Source of the DNA: JALZBN01 sp035525375
GTDB lineage: Bacteria; Actinomycetota; Acidimicrobiia; Acidimicrobiales; AC-14
Direction: 5' to 3'
Assembly (NCBI GenBank): GCA_035525375.1
Contig: DATLEI010000070.1
Coordinates: forward strand, 1 to 43,983
Length of the DNA: 43,983 nt
Shown here: piece by piece, positions 15,373-24,300 of the stretch
Numbering within the stretch: position 1 is the stretch's first letter
Layout: each line of letters opens with the position of its first letter
Notes under the pieces: generated by a model
Told to the model about the DNA's origin: nothing
Database searches by the model: none
What the model saw: only the letters and a program-made list of their open reading frames with translations
Translations under genes and position numbers: made by a program

Positions 15373-17148
15373 TCAATACTTCCTGATCATGGGCTGATAC
15401 GGGCCGCGCACCACTGGTTTCTGACCCAGTCGCAGCCCGCCGGTGCTCTCCCGCCAAACCAAGCTGTGCACCATCCAGTGCTCGTCGTCACGAGCCGGAT
15501 GATCGTCACGGAAGTGCGCGCCGCGGCTCTCGGTGCGGGCGAGCGCACTGACGACGAGAGCTTCCGCAAGGTCGAGCAGGCAACTGAGTTCGATCGCCTC
15601 GGTGAGCTCGTAGTTGAACGTCGGGCCCTGGTGGCCGACCGACACGTCGAGATACCGGGCGCGCAGGCTAGTGATCGTGCGCCCGACAGTCTCGAGCGTC
15701 TCGCGAGTGCGGAACACTGAGGCTTTGTCCGTCATCTCGTCCTGCAGCTCGTCGCGGATGTCGGCCACGTTCTCGGTACCCGTACCGGCCTTGAGCCGTT
15801 CGATGAGCGAACGTGACCAAACCTCGGCATCAGCCGCGAGAGCTGGCTGTGGCGCGCCGGTGACGAACTCTGCCATCGCCGCGCCGCCGCGCCGTCCGAA
15901 CACGACAATGTCGAGGAGCGAGTTGGTGCCCAGCCGGTTGGCGCCATGTACTGACACGCAGGCACACTCGCCGGCGGCATAGAGCCCCGGTATAACCGTG
16001 CCGTTGGCGTCGATGACGACCTCGGCCGAAACGTTGGTCGGAATTCCGCCCATGGCGTAGTGGGCTGTGGGTTGGATCGGGATGAGCTCGGTCTTGGGCT
16101 CGATGCCCATGTAGGTCCGGACGAACTCGGTGACGTCGGGGAGCTTGGCGTCGATGTGCTCCGGCGCGAGGTGGGTGAGGTCGAGAAACAGATGGTCTTC
16201 GGCGGGCCCGCAGCCGCGTCCTTCGCGGATCTCGGTGAGCATCGCCCGGCTCACCATGTCGCGCGGCGCGAGATCCTTGACCGTCGGTGCATACCGCTCC
16301 ATGAAGCGTTCGCCGTCGCGATTGCGAAGGATCCCCCCTTCGCCGCGCGCCGCCTCCGAAAGGAGGATGCCGAGCTTGTGAATGCCCGTGGGATGGAACT
16401 GGAAGAACTCCATGTCCTCGAGCGGGATGCCGTGCCGGAGCAGCAGCGCGGGTCCGTCGCCGGTGAGGGTGTGGGCGTTGGACGACACCTTGAACATCTT
16501 TCCGAATCCACCGGTGGCGAACAGAACCGCCTTGCAGTGGAAGACATGGAGGTCGCCAGTGGCCAGCTCGTAGGCGACGACTCCTGCTACCGGCGCGGGT
16601 GACCCGTTCTCGGCGCCTGCGGCCGGCTCGCCGCGGGCAAAGACGACGTCGAGCACCATGAACTCGTCGAAGAATTCCACGCCGCGGGCCACGCACTGCT
16701 GATACAGCGTCTGCAAGATCATGTGACCGGTACGGTCGGCTGCGAAGCACGCCCGCTTCACTGGTGCCTCCCCGTGGTTACGGGTATGGCCGCCGAACCG
16801 GCGCTGGTCGATTCGCCCGTCGGAGGTGCGGTTGAACGGGAGCCCGAAGTGCTCTAGCTCGATCACGGCCTCAACGGCTTCGCGGCACATGATCTCCGCT
16901 GCGGGCTGATCAACCAGGTAGTCACCACCCTTGACCGTGTCGAAGGCGTGCCACTCCCACGAATCCTCCTCCACGTTCGCCAGTGCCGCGCACATTCCGC
17001 CCTGCGCGGCTCCGGTGTGCGAGCGGGTCGGGTAGAGCTTGGACACGACGGCAGTGCGGCACTTTCCGGCCGTCTCGATAGCGGCGCGCAGTCCCGCCCC
17101 TCCCGCCCCCACGATCACCGCGTCATAGCTGTGCCGGCGGACTTCCAT
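15373..17148 (-). CDS. sdhA: Succinate dehydrogenase flavoprotein subunit
   Basis: 591 residues from ATG 17148. The FAD Rossmann motif is DAVIVGAGGAGLRAAIETA. The flavinylation His is in SHTGAAQGGMCAAL. Substrate and catalytic residues are in EFFQFHPTGIHKLG, RGEGGILRNRDGERFM, TAHYAMGGIPTN and GANRLGTNSLLDIVVFGRR. It oxidises succinate to fumarate in the membrane-bound complex II. It lies between a lipoprotein gene and sdhB. Its start falls inside a 14-bp tandem repeat that also contains the upstream stop. Confidence 0.96.
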   Translation of the reverse strand: MEVRRHSYDAVIVGAGGAGLRAAIETAGKCRTAVVSKLYPTRSHTGAAQGGMCAALANVEEDSWEWHAFDTVKGGDYLVDQPAAEIMCREAVEAVIELEHFGLPFNRTSDGRIDQRRFGGHTRNHGEAPVKRACFAADRTGHMILQTLYQQCVARGVEFFDEFMVLDVVFARGEPAAGAENGSPAPVAGVVAYELATGDLHVFHCKAVLFATGGFGKMFKVSSNAHTLTGDGPALLLRHGIPLEDMEFFQFHPTGIHKLGILLSEAARGEGGILRNRDGERFMERYAPTVKDLAPRDMVSRAMLTEIREGRGCGPAEDHLFLDLTHLAPEHIDAKLPDVTEFVRTYMGIEPKTELIPIQPTAHYAMGGIPTNVSAEVVIDANGTVIPGLYAAGECACVSVHGANRLGTNSLLDIVVFGRRGGAAMAEFVTGAPQPALAADAEVWSRSLIERLKAGTGTENVADIRDELQDEMTDKASVFRTRETLETVGRTITSLRARYLDVSVGHQGPTFNYELTEAIELSCLLDLAEALVVSALARTESRGAHFRDDHPARDDEHWMVHSLVWRESTGGLRLGQKPVVRGPYQPMIRKY

Positions 17149-17170
17149 CAACCGGTCTCCATCAACCGGT
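17144..17170 (-). repeat. 14-bp-period tandem duplication spanning lipoprotein stop and sdhA start
   Basis: TCCATCAACCGGT occurs at 17144-17156 and 17158-17170. On the coding (minus) strand each copy contains TGATG, an overlapping stop/start. The lipoprotein TGA (17164-17162) uses the upstream copy and the sdhA ATG (17148-17146) the downstream copy. A duplication appears to have separated a former TGATG overlap. Confidence 0.75.
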
Positions 17171-17902
17171 GGTGACGGGGCCTTGGAGCACGCTCTCGAC
17201 CCTCACGCCGGTGCCCACGGGGGTGAGCGTGGCAGTGAAGGGTCCTCGAGCAAAGGTCACGGAGCCAGCGGCGCGCTTGGAGTCGGGCGTCTGTACCTGC
17301 AGCTGCCCGGTGATCTTGATACTTCCCGGCCCCTCGACCTGCACCCGGTCGGGAGGAACGTGGACAATTACACCGCCTCTTGTCGTGACCACGGTGCGCT
17401 CGTCGGCGTCGAAGGCAACCGAATCTCGTGGCGTGGCGAGCCCGAGGTCACCAACCGCCACCGGTGCTTCGGCGCGGTAGCTACCGGGGGAGAAACTGCG
17501 CGCCGCGCCGTCGAGATGCCAGGTGGCGCCACCGCCGTCGATCTCGACGTGGACCGCACCGAGATCGATGCCGCCGGCTCCCGAGATCGGCAACGGCGTG
17601 CCGGTGGCCCACGAGATCGTTGACCGTTTCCCGGCGACGAGTGCGTTCTCGATGGTCGCGTTTCCGGCCCCCCGTTCGAGGGCCGAGATCGTGAACGGTG
17701 TCGCCAGCGGGCCGCCGGTTTGGGCGTCGTCGGCCACGAACCTGCGCACCACGCCCGTGACGAACGATTGACCGGGACCGGGGACCACGTTCGGTTTCGT
17801 GGTCGTGGTCGCCTGCCCCGACGACCCGCCACCACACGCGGTGACGAGCAGGCTCGTCGGCGCCAGGACGGCGAAGGTCAGAAGGGCGAGGAACCGGCGC
17901 AT
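17162..17902 (-). CDS. Predicted lipoprotein of unknown function
   Basis: 246 residues from ATG 17902. The signal MRRFLALLTFAVLAP ends in a VTACGGG lipobox, followed by a Ser/Thr-rich linker. The mature part is rich in beta-type alternation (FTISALERGAGNATIENALVAG, GGIDLGAVHVEIDGG, GGVIVHVPPDRVQVEGPGSIKITGQLQV) and could resemble DUF2993-like lipid-binding folds, but the match is weak. It lies directly before sdhA. Leaderless -10 candidate TACTCT 8 nt upstream, shared region with the divergent MoxR gene. Confidence 0.7.
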   Translation of the reverse strand: MRRFLALLTFAVLAPTSLLVTACGGGSSGQATTTTKPNVVPGPGQSFVTGVVRRFVADDAQTGGPLATPFTISALERGAGNATIENALVAGKRSTISWATGTPLPISGAGGIDLGAVHVEIDGGGATWHLDGAARSFSPGSYRAEAPVAVGDLGLATPRDSVAFDADERTVVTTRGGVIVHVPPDRVQVEGPGSIKITGQLQVQTPDSKRAAGSVTFARGPFTATLTPVGTGVRVESVLQGPVTTG

Positions 17903-17927
17903 CGCCGCCAAGAGTACGTTGGCCTCC
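17903..17927. promoter_or_regulatory. Bidirectional leaderless promoter, lipoprotein / moxR
   Basis: AGAGTACGTT (17911-17920) gives TACTCT, 8 nt, ATG 17902 on the minus strand and TACGTT, 7 nt, TTG 17928 on the plus strand, overlapping on the central TA. The 25-bp gap and the shared TA repeat the geometry of the 5152-5176 promoter. Confidence 0.5.
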
Positions 17928-19370
17928 TTGTCAGCTCGTGCCACCACTCTTGGAGAACTGAAGCAGTCGGGCTGGCAGTCGGTGCCCGTCAAGGACGAGG
18001 TGCGTCGCAACCTGGCGGCGCGGATCGGGGCGCGCCGGCCTCTGGTCGACGGTGTCCAGGGCTTCGATGACACCGTGCTCCCTCAGCTGGAGAATGCCCT
18101 CATCGCGGGTCACGACGTGATTCTGCTCGGGGAGAGGGGCCAGGCGAAGACCCGGATCATAAGGGGCCTCACCAATCTGCTCGATGAGTGGATGCCCATC
18201 CTGGCCGGCTCGGAGATCAACGACGACCCCTACGATCCGGTGTCGGCGCACGGACGCGCCATCGTCCGCGACAGCGGCGCCGAGACGCCCATCGATTGGG
18301 TTCATCGTGATAATCGGTTCGGCGAGAAGCTGGCCACGCCGGATACGTCGATCGCCGATCTCATCGGCGAGGTCGATCCGATCAAGGTGGCTGAGGGTCG
18401 CTACCTCTCCGACGAGCTGACCCTTCACTACGGCCTGGTGCCGCGTAGCAATCGTGGGATCTTCGCGGTCAACGAGCTCCCCGACCTGGCCGAGCGCATC
18501 CAGGTCGGCCTGCTCAATGTGCTGGAGGAGCGCGACGTCCAGATCCGCGGCCACAAGGTGCGGTTGCCGCTGGACATCCTCCTCGTCGCCACCGCGAACC
18601 CGGAGGACTACACCAACCGGGGCCGGATCATCACGCCGCTAAAGGACCGTTTCGGCGCCCAGGTGCGGACGCACTATCCGCTCGATGTCGCGACCGAACT
18701 CGTCATCGTGCGCCAAGAGGCGCGAGTCGCATCGATGACCGGTGACAAGGGTGAACTTCGGGTGCACGTCCCCGATTACATGGCCGAGATCATCGCCACG
18801 ATCACCCATGAGGCTCGCCGTAGTCCTCAGGTCAACCAGCGATCTGGCGTCTCGGTGCGGCTGTCGATTGCCAATTACGAGACGATCGTCGCGAATGCCA
18901 CACGGCGCGCCCTGCGACTCGGAGAACGTGACGTCGTGCCGAGAGTCAGCGATCTCGAGGCGCTTGCGGCCTCAACCGCGGGCAAGGTGGAGATCGAGGC
19001 CTTCGAGGAGGGACGGGCCGACTCTGTGCTCGACCGGTTGGTGAGGTCAGCCGTTCTGGCAGTGTTCCGCGACCGTTGTCCCATCGATCGACTCGGATCT
19101 GTTGTGGGCGATTTCGAGGAAGGGGTTGTTGCCCAGGTCGGCGAAGGCGCGCCGGCCGCGGTCTACGTCGACCTGCTCGCGCGGGTGCCGTCGTTGCGCC
19201 AGGCAATCTCTCCGCTCGTGGCCGGGGAGAGCCCGGCCGAGCTGGCAGCGGCGGTCGAGCTGGTCCTCGAAGGGCTGCACTTGTCGCGCCGGCTCAACAA
19301 GGACCGCGCATCAGCCGCTGGCGGCGGCGGCGGCACGTTGGGGTCAGCTGCGACCTACAGGGGGCGCTGA
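17928..19370 (+). CDS. MoxR-type AAA+ ATPase (magnesium chelatase-like)
   Basis: 480 residues from TTG 17928; TTG 17919 is an alternative. Walker A region VILLGERGQAKTRI (Lys about 74), sensor and Walker B region NRGIFAVNELPDLAERIQVGLLNVLEERDVQIRG, then LPLDILLVATANPEDYTNRGRIITPLKDRFGAQVRTHYP. It pairs with the VWA-domain gene 4 nt downstream, the usual MoxR/VWA partnership that acts as a chaperone or maturation device for protein complexes. Targets are not known. The C-terminal ~150 residues are helical and unassigned. Confidence 0.88.
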   Translation: MSARATTLGELKQSGWQSVPVKDEVRRNLAARIGARRPLVDGVQGFDDTVLPQLENALIAGHDVILLGERGQAKTRIIRGLTNLLDEWMPILAGSEINDDPYDPVSAHGRAIVRDSGAETPIDWVHRDNRFGEKLATPDTSIADLIGEVDPIKVAEGRYLSDELTLHYGLVPRSNRGIFAVNELPDLAERIQVGLLNVLEERDVQIRGHKVRLPLDILLVATANPEDYTNRGRIITPLKDRFGAQVRTHYPLDVATELVIVRQEARVASMTGDKGELRVHVPDYMAEIIATITHEARRSPQVNQRSGVSVRLSIANYETIVANATRRALRLGERDVVPRVSDLEALAASTAGKVEIEAFEEGRADSVLDRLVRSAVLAVFRDRCPIDRLGSVVGDFEEGVVAQVGEGAPAAVYVDLLARVPSLRQAISPLVAGESPAELAAAVELVLEGLHLSRRLNKDRASAAGGGGGTLGSAATYRGR

Positions 19371-19374
19371 GGGA

Positions 19375-21312
19375 GTGCCGGCCGCGTTCCGCTACTCCCG
19401 CTGGGACGGCACGCAGACCGGGTTCGACCTCGATGCCGACGACGTGCTGTCGGAGCTCTCCGACGACGTCCTCTACCACGGTGACATTGACGCGGCCCTT
19501 CGGCGGTTGCTGCAGTCGGGACTGAACGATCGCGACGGTCGCCATCTCGACGGGCTGCGAGAGCTGGTCGAGCGGTTGCGCGAGCGCCGGCGCGAGGATC
19601 TCGAACGCAACCAGATGGGTGGCCTCGGCGAAGACGTTGCCCGCGAGCTGCGGGAAATCCTCGAGGAGGAGCGCGGCGCGCTCGACGCCCGCTCCGGCTA
19701 CGACGCCGACGCCGACGTAGAGATGGCGCGCCGTCGCTTGGAGCTCGACTTGCTGCCACCTGATTTGGCGGGTCAGCTCGAAACGCTCACTGACTACGAC
19801 TTCTTCTCCAAGGAAGCGGCACGCCGTTTCGACGAGCTCGTGGAACGGCTCCGGGAGCAGGTCGTCACCGCCCAGTTCGACCAGATGGCCGGCGCGCTTT
19901 CGAGCATGACACCAGAACAACGAGCCCGGATGGCCGCCATGCTGGCGGGCCTGAACCGCATGCTCGACCAGCGCGAGAACGGCGAGGAGCCAAATTTCGC
20001 CGAGTTCATGGCCACCTTCGGCGACTTCTTCCCCGGCAATCCCCAAGACCTTGATGAGCTCTTGGAGCAGGTCACCGCCCAGCTCGCAGCCCAGCAGGCG
20101 CTACTGAACTCGATGACGGCGGAGCAGCGCGCCGAGCTCGAGTCGCTGGCAGCCGAACTCTTTGCTGACCTCGACATGCAGTGGCAGGCCGACCAACTCG
20201 GGCGCCGGCTCCAATCGATGTTTCCCCAGGCCGGGTGGAGTGGCGGGGTGACCCAGGTCCTACCTGCTGCCCCACTCATGGACCGGCTCGGCCGCATGGA
20301 CCAGCTCGAACAGCTCCTCGGCTCCGCTCTGTCGCCCGGTGCGCTTTCCGAGGTCGACCCGGAGACGGCGCGCGACCTGTTGGGCCCCGAGGGTGGGGAG
20401 GCGCTGGCCCGACTCGCGGAGTTGGCCAGGGTGCTGAAGAAAGCAGGTCTGATCGACACGCGGGAGGGCCGCCTCGAGCTCACGCCTCGAGGATTGCGGG
20501 CTCTGGGCCAGAAGGCCCTCCGCGACCTGTTCAGCCGGTTGGCCAAGGACCGCCTCGGTCATCATCCGGTCGAAGCTGAGGGGCCAGGCCACGAACGGGC
20601 GGACGACACCAAGCCCTACGAGTACGGCGCGCCGTTCAACCTCAACATCGAACGAACCCTCCGCAACGCTCTCCTGCGCCGCGGCGGCGGGGTGCCCGTC
20701 CGACTCGAACCTGGCGACTTCGAAATCGATCGCACCGAGGCTCGCACGAGAACCAGCACGGTACTGCTGCTCGACCTCTCCTTCTCGATGGCCTTGCGAG
20801 ACAACTTTGTAGCAGCCAAGAAGGTGGCGCTGGCCCTGCACACCCTGATCTCGGGCAGCTTCCCTTCGGACCACCTCGCGATGATTGGGTTCAGCGAGGT
20901 CGCCCGACCACTCCGGCCCGAGGAGCTCCCCGAGGTGTCGTGGGACTACGGGGTCGGGACGAACATGCACCACGCGCTCGCCCTCGCTCGCAAGATGCTG
21001 TCCGGACGCGGTGGCAGTCGACAGGTGGTCATGATCACCGACGGCGAGCCCACTGCCCATGTCCTCGACGACGGTGAAGTGTTCTTTCAATACCCACCAG
21101 CGGCGGAGACGATCGAGGCGACGCTCGACGAGGTGCTGCGTTGCACTCGCGCCGGGATCCGCATCAACACCTTCATGCTTGACGCCACCCCCGCGCTGCA
21201 GGCCTTCGTACAACGAGTCAGCAAGCTCAACCGGGGCCGGGTCTTCCTCGCTACTCCTGCCACCCTGGGTGACTACGTCCTCATTGATTTTCTCGACCAG
21301 AAGCGCACGTGA
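19375..21312 (+). CDS. VWA-domain partner protein of MoxR ATPase
   Basis: 645 residues from GTG 19375, 4 nt after the moxR stop. The first ~430 residues are strongly helical and charged. The C-terminal von Willebrand A domain contains the MIDAS motif DLSFS (Asp 467), the Thr in GVGTNMHHALAL and Asp in VVMITDGEPTAH. In this class the VWA protein delivers substrates or metal-dependent contacts to the MoxR ring. The 3' end overlaps the convergent kinase gene by 32 bp. An apparent longer ORF into moxR is a shadow. Confidence 0.87.
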   Translation: MPAAFRYSRWDGTQTGFDLDADDVLSELSDDVLYHGDIDAALRRLLQSGLNDRDGRHLDGLRELVERLRERRREDLERNQMGGLGEDVARELREILEEERGALDARSGYDADADVEMARRRLELDLLPPDLAGQLETLTDYDFFSKEAARRFDELVERLREQVVTAQFDQMAGALSSMTPEQRARMAAMLAGLNRMLDQRENGEEPNFAEFMATFGDFFPGNPQDLDELLEQVTAQLAAQQALLNSMTAEQRAELESLAAELFADLDMQWQADQLGRRLQSMFPQAGWSGGVTQVLPAAPLMDRLGRMDQLEQLLGSALSPGALSEVDPETARDLLGPEGGEALARLAELARVLKKAGLIDTREGRLELTPRGLRALGQKALRDLFSRLAKDRLGHHPVEAEGPGHERADDTKPYEYGAPFNLNIERTLRNALLRRGGGVPVRLEPGDFEIDRTEARTRTSTVLLLDLSFSMALRDNFVAAKKVALALHTLISGSFPSDHLAMIGFSEVARPLRPEELPEVSWDYGVGTNMHHALALARKMLSGRGGSRQVVMITDGEPTAHVLDDGEVFFQYPPAAETIEATLDEVLRCTRAGIRINTFMLDATPALQAFVQRVSKLNRGRVFLATPATLGDYVLIDFLDQKRT

Positions 21313-24300
21313 CTGGGAGCACGGTCGCCAGCCATTCCTCCAGTTCGTCGATGACGGAAGGACGGCGCCAGTTGTAACCCTGGGCCTGCTCGCAGCCGAG
21401 ACGAATGAGATGCTCCATCTGGGCCACAGTCTCGACGCCCTCGGCGACAGTCTCGAGATCGAGCGAGTGGGCCAGGGCGATGACATTCTCGACGATCGCG
21501 GTGTCGTCTGCGTTGCGCCCTAGCCCGGAGACAAACGACCGATCGATCTTCAGCTGGTCAACGGGGAACCTACGCAGATAGCTCAGGGTGGAATATCCGA
21601 TGCCGAAGTCGTCGATTGCAAGCCGCACGCCCAACGCCTTGAGTTCATTGAGCCGGTCGATGGCGGCCTCCGGGTCGTCGACACCAGTCGTCTCGGTAAT
21701 CTCGAGGGTGAGCCGGTGAGCGCCGCAACCCGACTCGTCGAGCGCCCGGAACACCTCGTCGACGAACGAAGGATGCTGGAGCTGCCGCGGGGACACATTG
21801 ACGTTCATCCCGAGTGGTTCCAGCGCGGGATGGGAGTCGAAGAGATGACGGGCCTGACGGCATGCCTCCCGGAGGACCCATGCTCCGATGGGCACGATCA
21901 GACCGGACTGCTCGGCCATCGGGATGAACTCCTGAGGTGGCAGCATGCCGCGCTCGGGGTGCCGCCAGCGCAGTAGTGCCTCGAACCCAACGACAGTGCC
22001 GGTCGACAGTTGGAGGATCGGCTGGTAGTGCAGTTCGAGTTGGTCACGATCGATCGCGCGCTGGAGATCAGCCTTGAGCGCAAGTTTGTCGACGACATCG
22101 GGGCGCATCTGGGGCTGGAATACCTCGTACGTACCGCCGCCTCGCTTCTTGGCCGCGTACATGGCCGCATCGGCTCGGTTCACCAGCTCGTCGACGGTAT
22201 CGCCCTCGATTGCAAGGGCGATACCGACGCTGGTGCCTGTTTGCACGTCCTCGCACTCGACATCGAACGGCTCGCCCAGCGCTGCCGTGATGCGGTTGGC
22301 CACCCTGACGCACTCTGTTTCGTTGGCTCCCTCCAGGTGGATGGCGAACTCGTCGCCGCCGAAGCGGGCCACGGTGTCCTGCGGCCGGACGCAGGACAGC
22401 AGGCGCCGGGCGACGCCTTGGAGCACCAAGTCGCCGGTCGCGTGGCCATTGGTGTCGTTGATCGTCTTGAAGCCGTCGAGGTCGAGGTAGACGACCGCGT
22501 TCGGCATCGCCCGCCGTTCGGCCCGGGTGAGGGCGTGGGCCACCCGGTCGGCGAACAAGCCCCGGTTGGCCAACCCGGTGAGGGGGTCATGCATTGCTCG
22601 TTCGCGGATTTGCTCCTCGAGCTGGTGGCGCTCGCTCACGTCGCGGCTGTTGAGAACGATGCCGTTGACACTGGGATCATCGCGGAGGTCGTTGACCGCG
22701 GTTTCGACGTAGCGCCAGGTGCCATCGCCGTGGCGCAGGCGACATTCGACGAGCTGGCGGGCTGCCGGCGCCTGACCGGGTGAGGCTCCGGCGCCCGCCA
22801 GAACGGTCATGACGTCGTCGACGTCATCGGGGTGTACCCACTCCTTGAAGGACCGGCGCAGCAGTTCGTCGGGACGAAGTCCGAAGACCCGTGCCACCGA
22901 TGACGACTGGTAACCGATCCTCCCCTCGCCATCGATGATCGTTATGACGTCGCTGGAGTTCTGGGCAAGGGAGCGAAAGCGAGCTTCGGTGCCGGCCAGG
23001 TGTTCCAGTGTGGCCCCGGCCAACGTCGCAATGAATTCGGCGAGCTGGATCTCCTCCTGACTGAACAGCCCTCCGACCCGCGCGTGAGTGACATAGAAGC
23101 AGGCGACGGCTCGGGGCAGAGTCGTTTCGGACGAGTCACCGGATTGCGCGGAAAGGATCGGCGTGCACAATACGGAGCGGTGACCCGAGAGGACGACACT
23201 GTCGGCGGCCTCGCCGCTAGCGTCGCCGGTGATGACCGGCGTCCCTGCCTCGACGGCGCGCTGGACCAGCGTCGTACTCAGGTGGTCGAGCCGCTCGCCT
23301 GACGCGGAGGTCGATCGGCCGTCCTCGTCGAGCAACAGCACGTAGCAGTGCTCGCCGCGCAACAGCGTAAGAGCGGCGTCCTCGACTGCCGACTGCACGC
23401 CGCCGACCGAGGTTGCCGACGCGATGCGACGCCCGACCGCTTGCAGAGTGGCGAAGCGGTCGGCGAGGGACAGCTCGGTGGTCGCCGACTCCGGCCCCCT
23501 GTCGTCGGGGGTCAGCAAGGCGGCCACCTCGGCTTCGGCCTTCTCGGGATCGCCGGCGTCGCCCCATCCGAACGCAAACCCGATCTTGGCTCGCGCCAAC
23601 GCGGTTTGCGCAATCTCATACCGGGCTCCCTGGGTCGCGGCCACGGCGTCGCTCTTGGCCAGATAGTGCCGTGCCACTCGACCGTGGCCGCGAAGGCTGG
23701 CGACGATGGCCCGTTCGCGCAGCGCGTGAGGAAGGTTGTTGCGATACGTGCGGCCCACCCGCTGGGCGTGACCCGCGGCGCGGCTGGCCTTGCGTAGCAG
23801 ATGACGACGCGGGCGCGAGTGCTGGGAGGGCGCGGCCTCGAGTGCCATCCGGCGCGCGGTTGCCATCCAGGGCGCGATCGGCGCCACGTACTCCTGGCGC
23901 AGGCCCGCGTCCTTGATGATCTTGGTGGCCGCTTCGAGATGGACGAGTGCACCATCGGCGTCGCCGAGGCCGAGGAGCCGGACCGCCTCTGCCAGACGTA
24001 CGGATTGCGCGGTCTGAGCGTCGTCGGTGTCGACTGCGAGCTGGGCTCGGATGAGCTCGGCGGGCACCTTCCCCCGTGACGCTCGCGCCCATGCGCTGAG
24101 GCTGATTCCGGCAGCGGTCTGGTCGCCGATGGCAAGGGCGGCGGCGTGCACGTGGCGTGCCATCTCAACGGCCCCGGCAAGGTCGCCCAGCCGGTACAGC
24201 GCAAAGCCAATGTTCCAATTAGCGGTGTTCACTTCCCAACGGTCACCTGTGCGTTCGAGCAGACGTACCGCCGCATGACACTGCTCGATGCATTCCGCGT

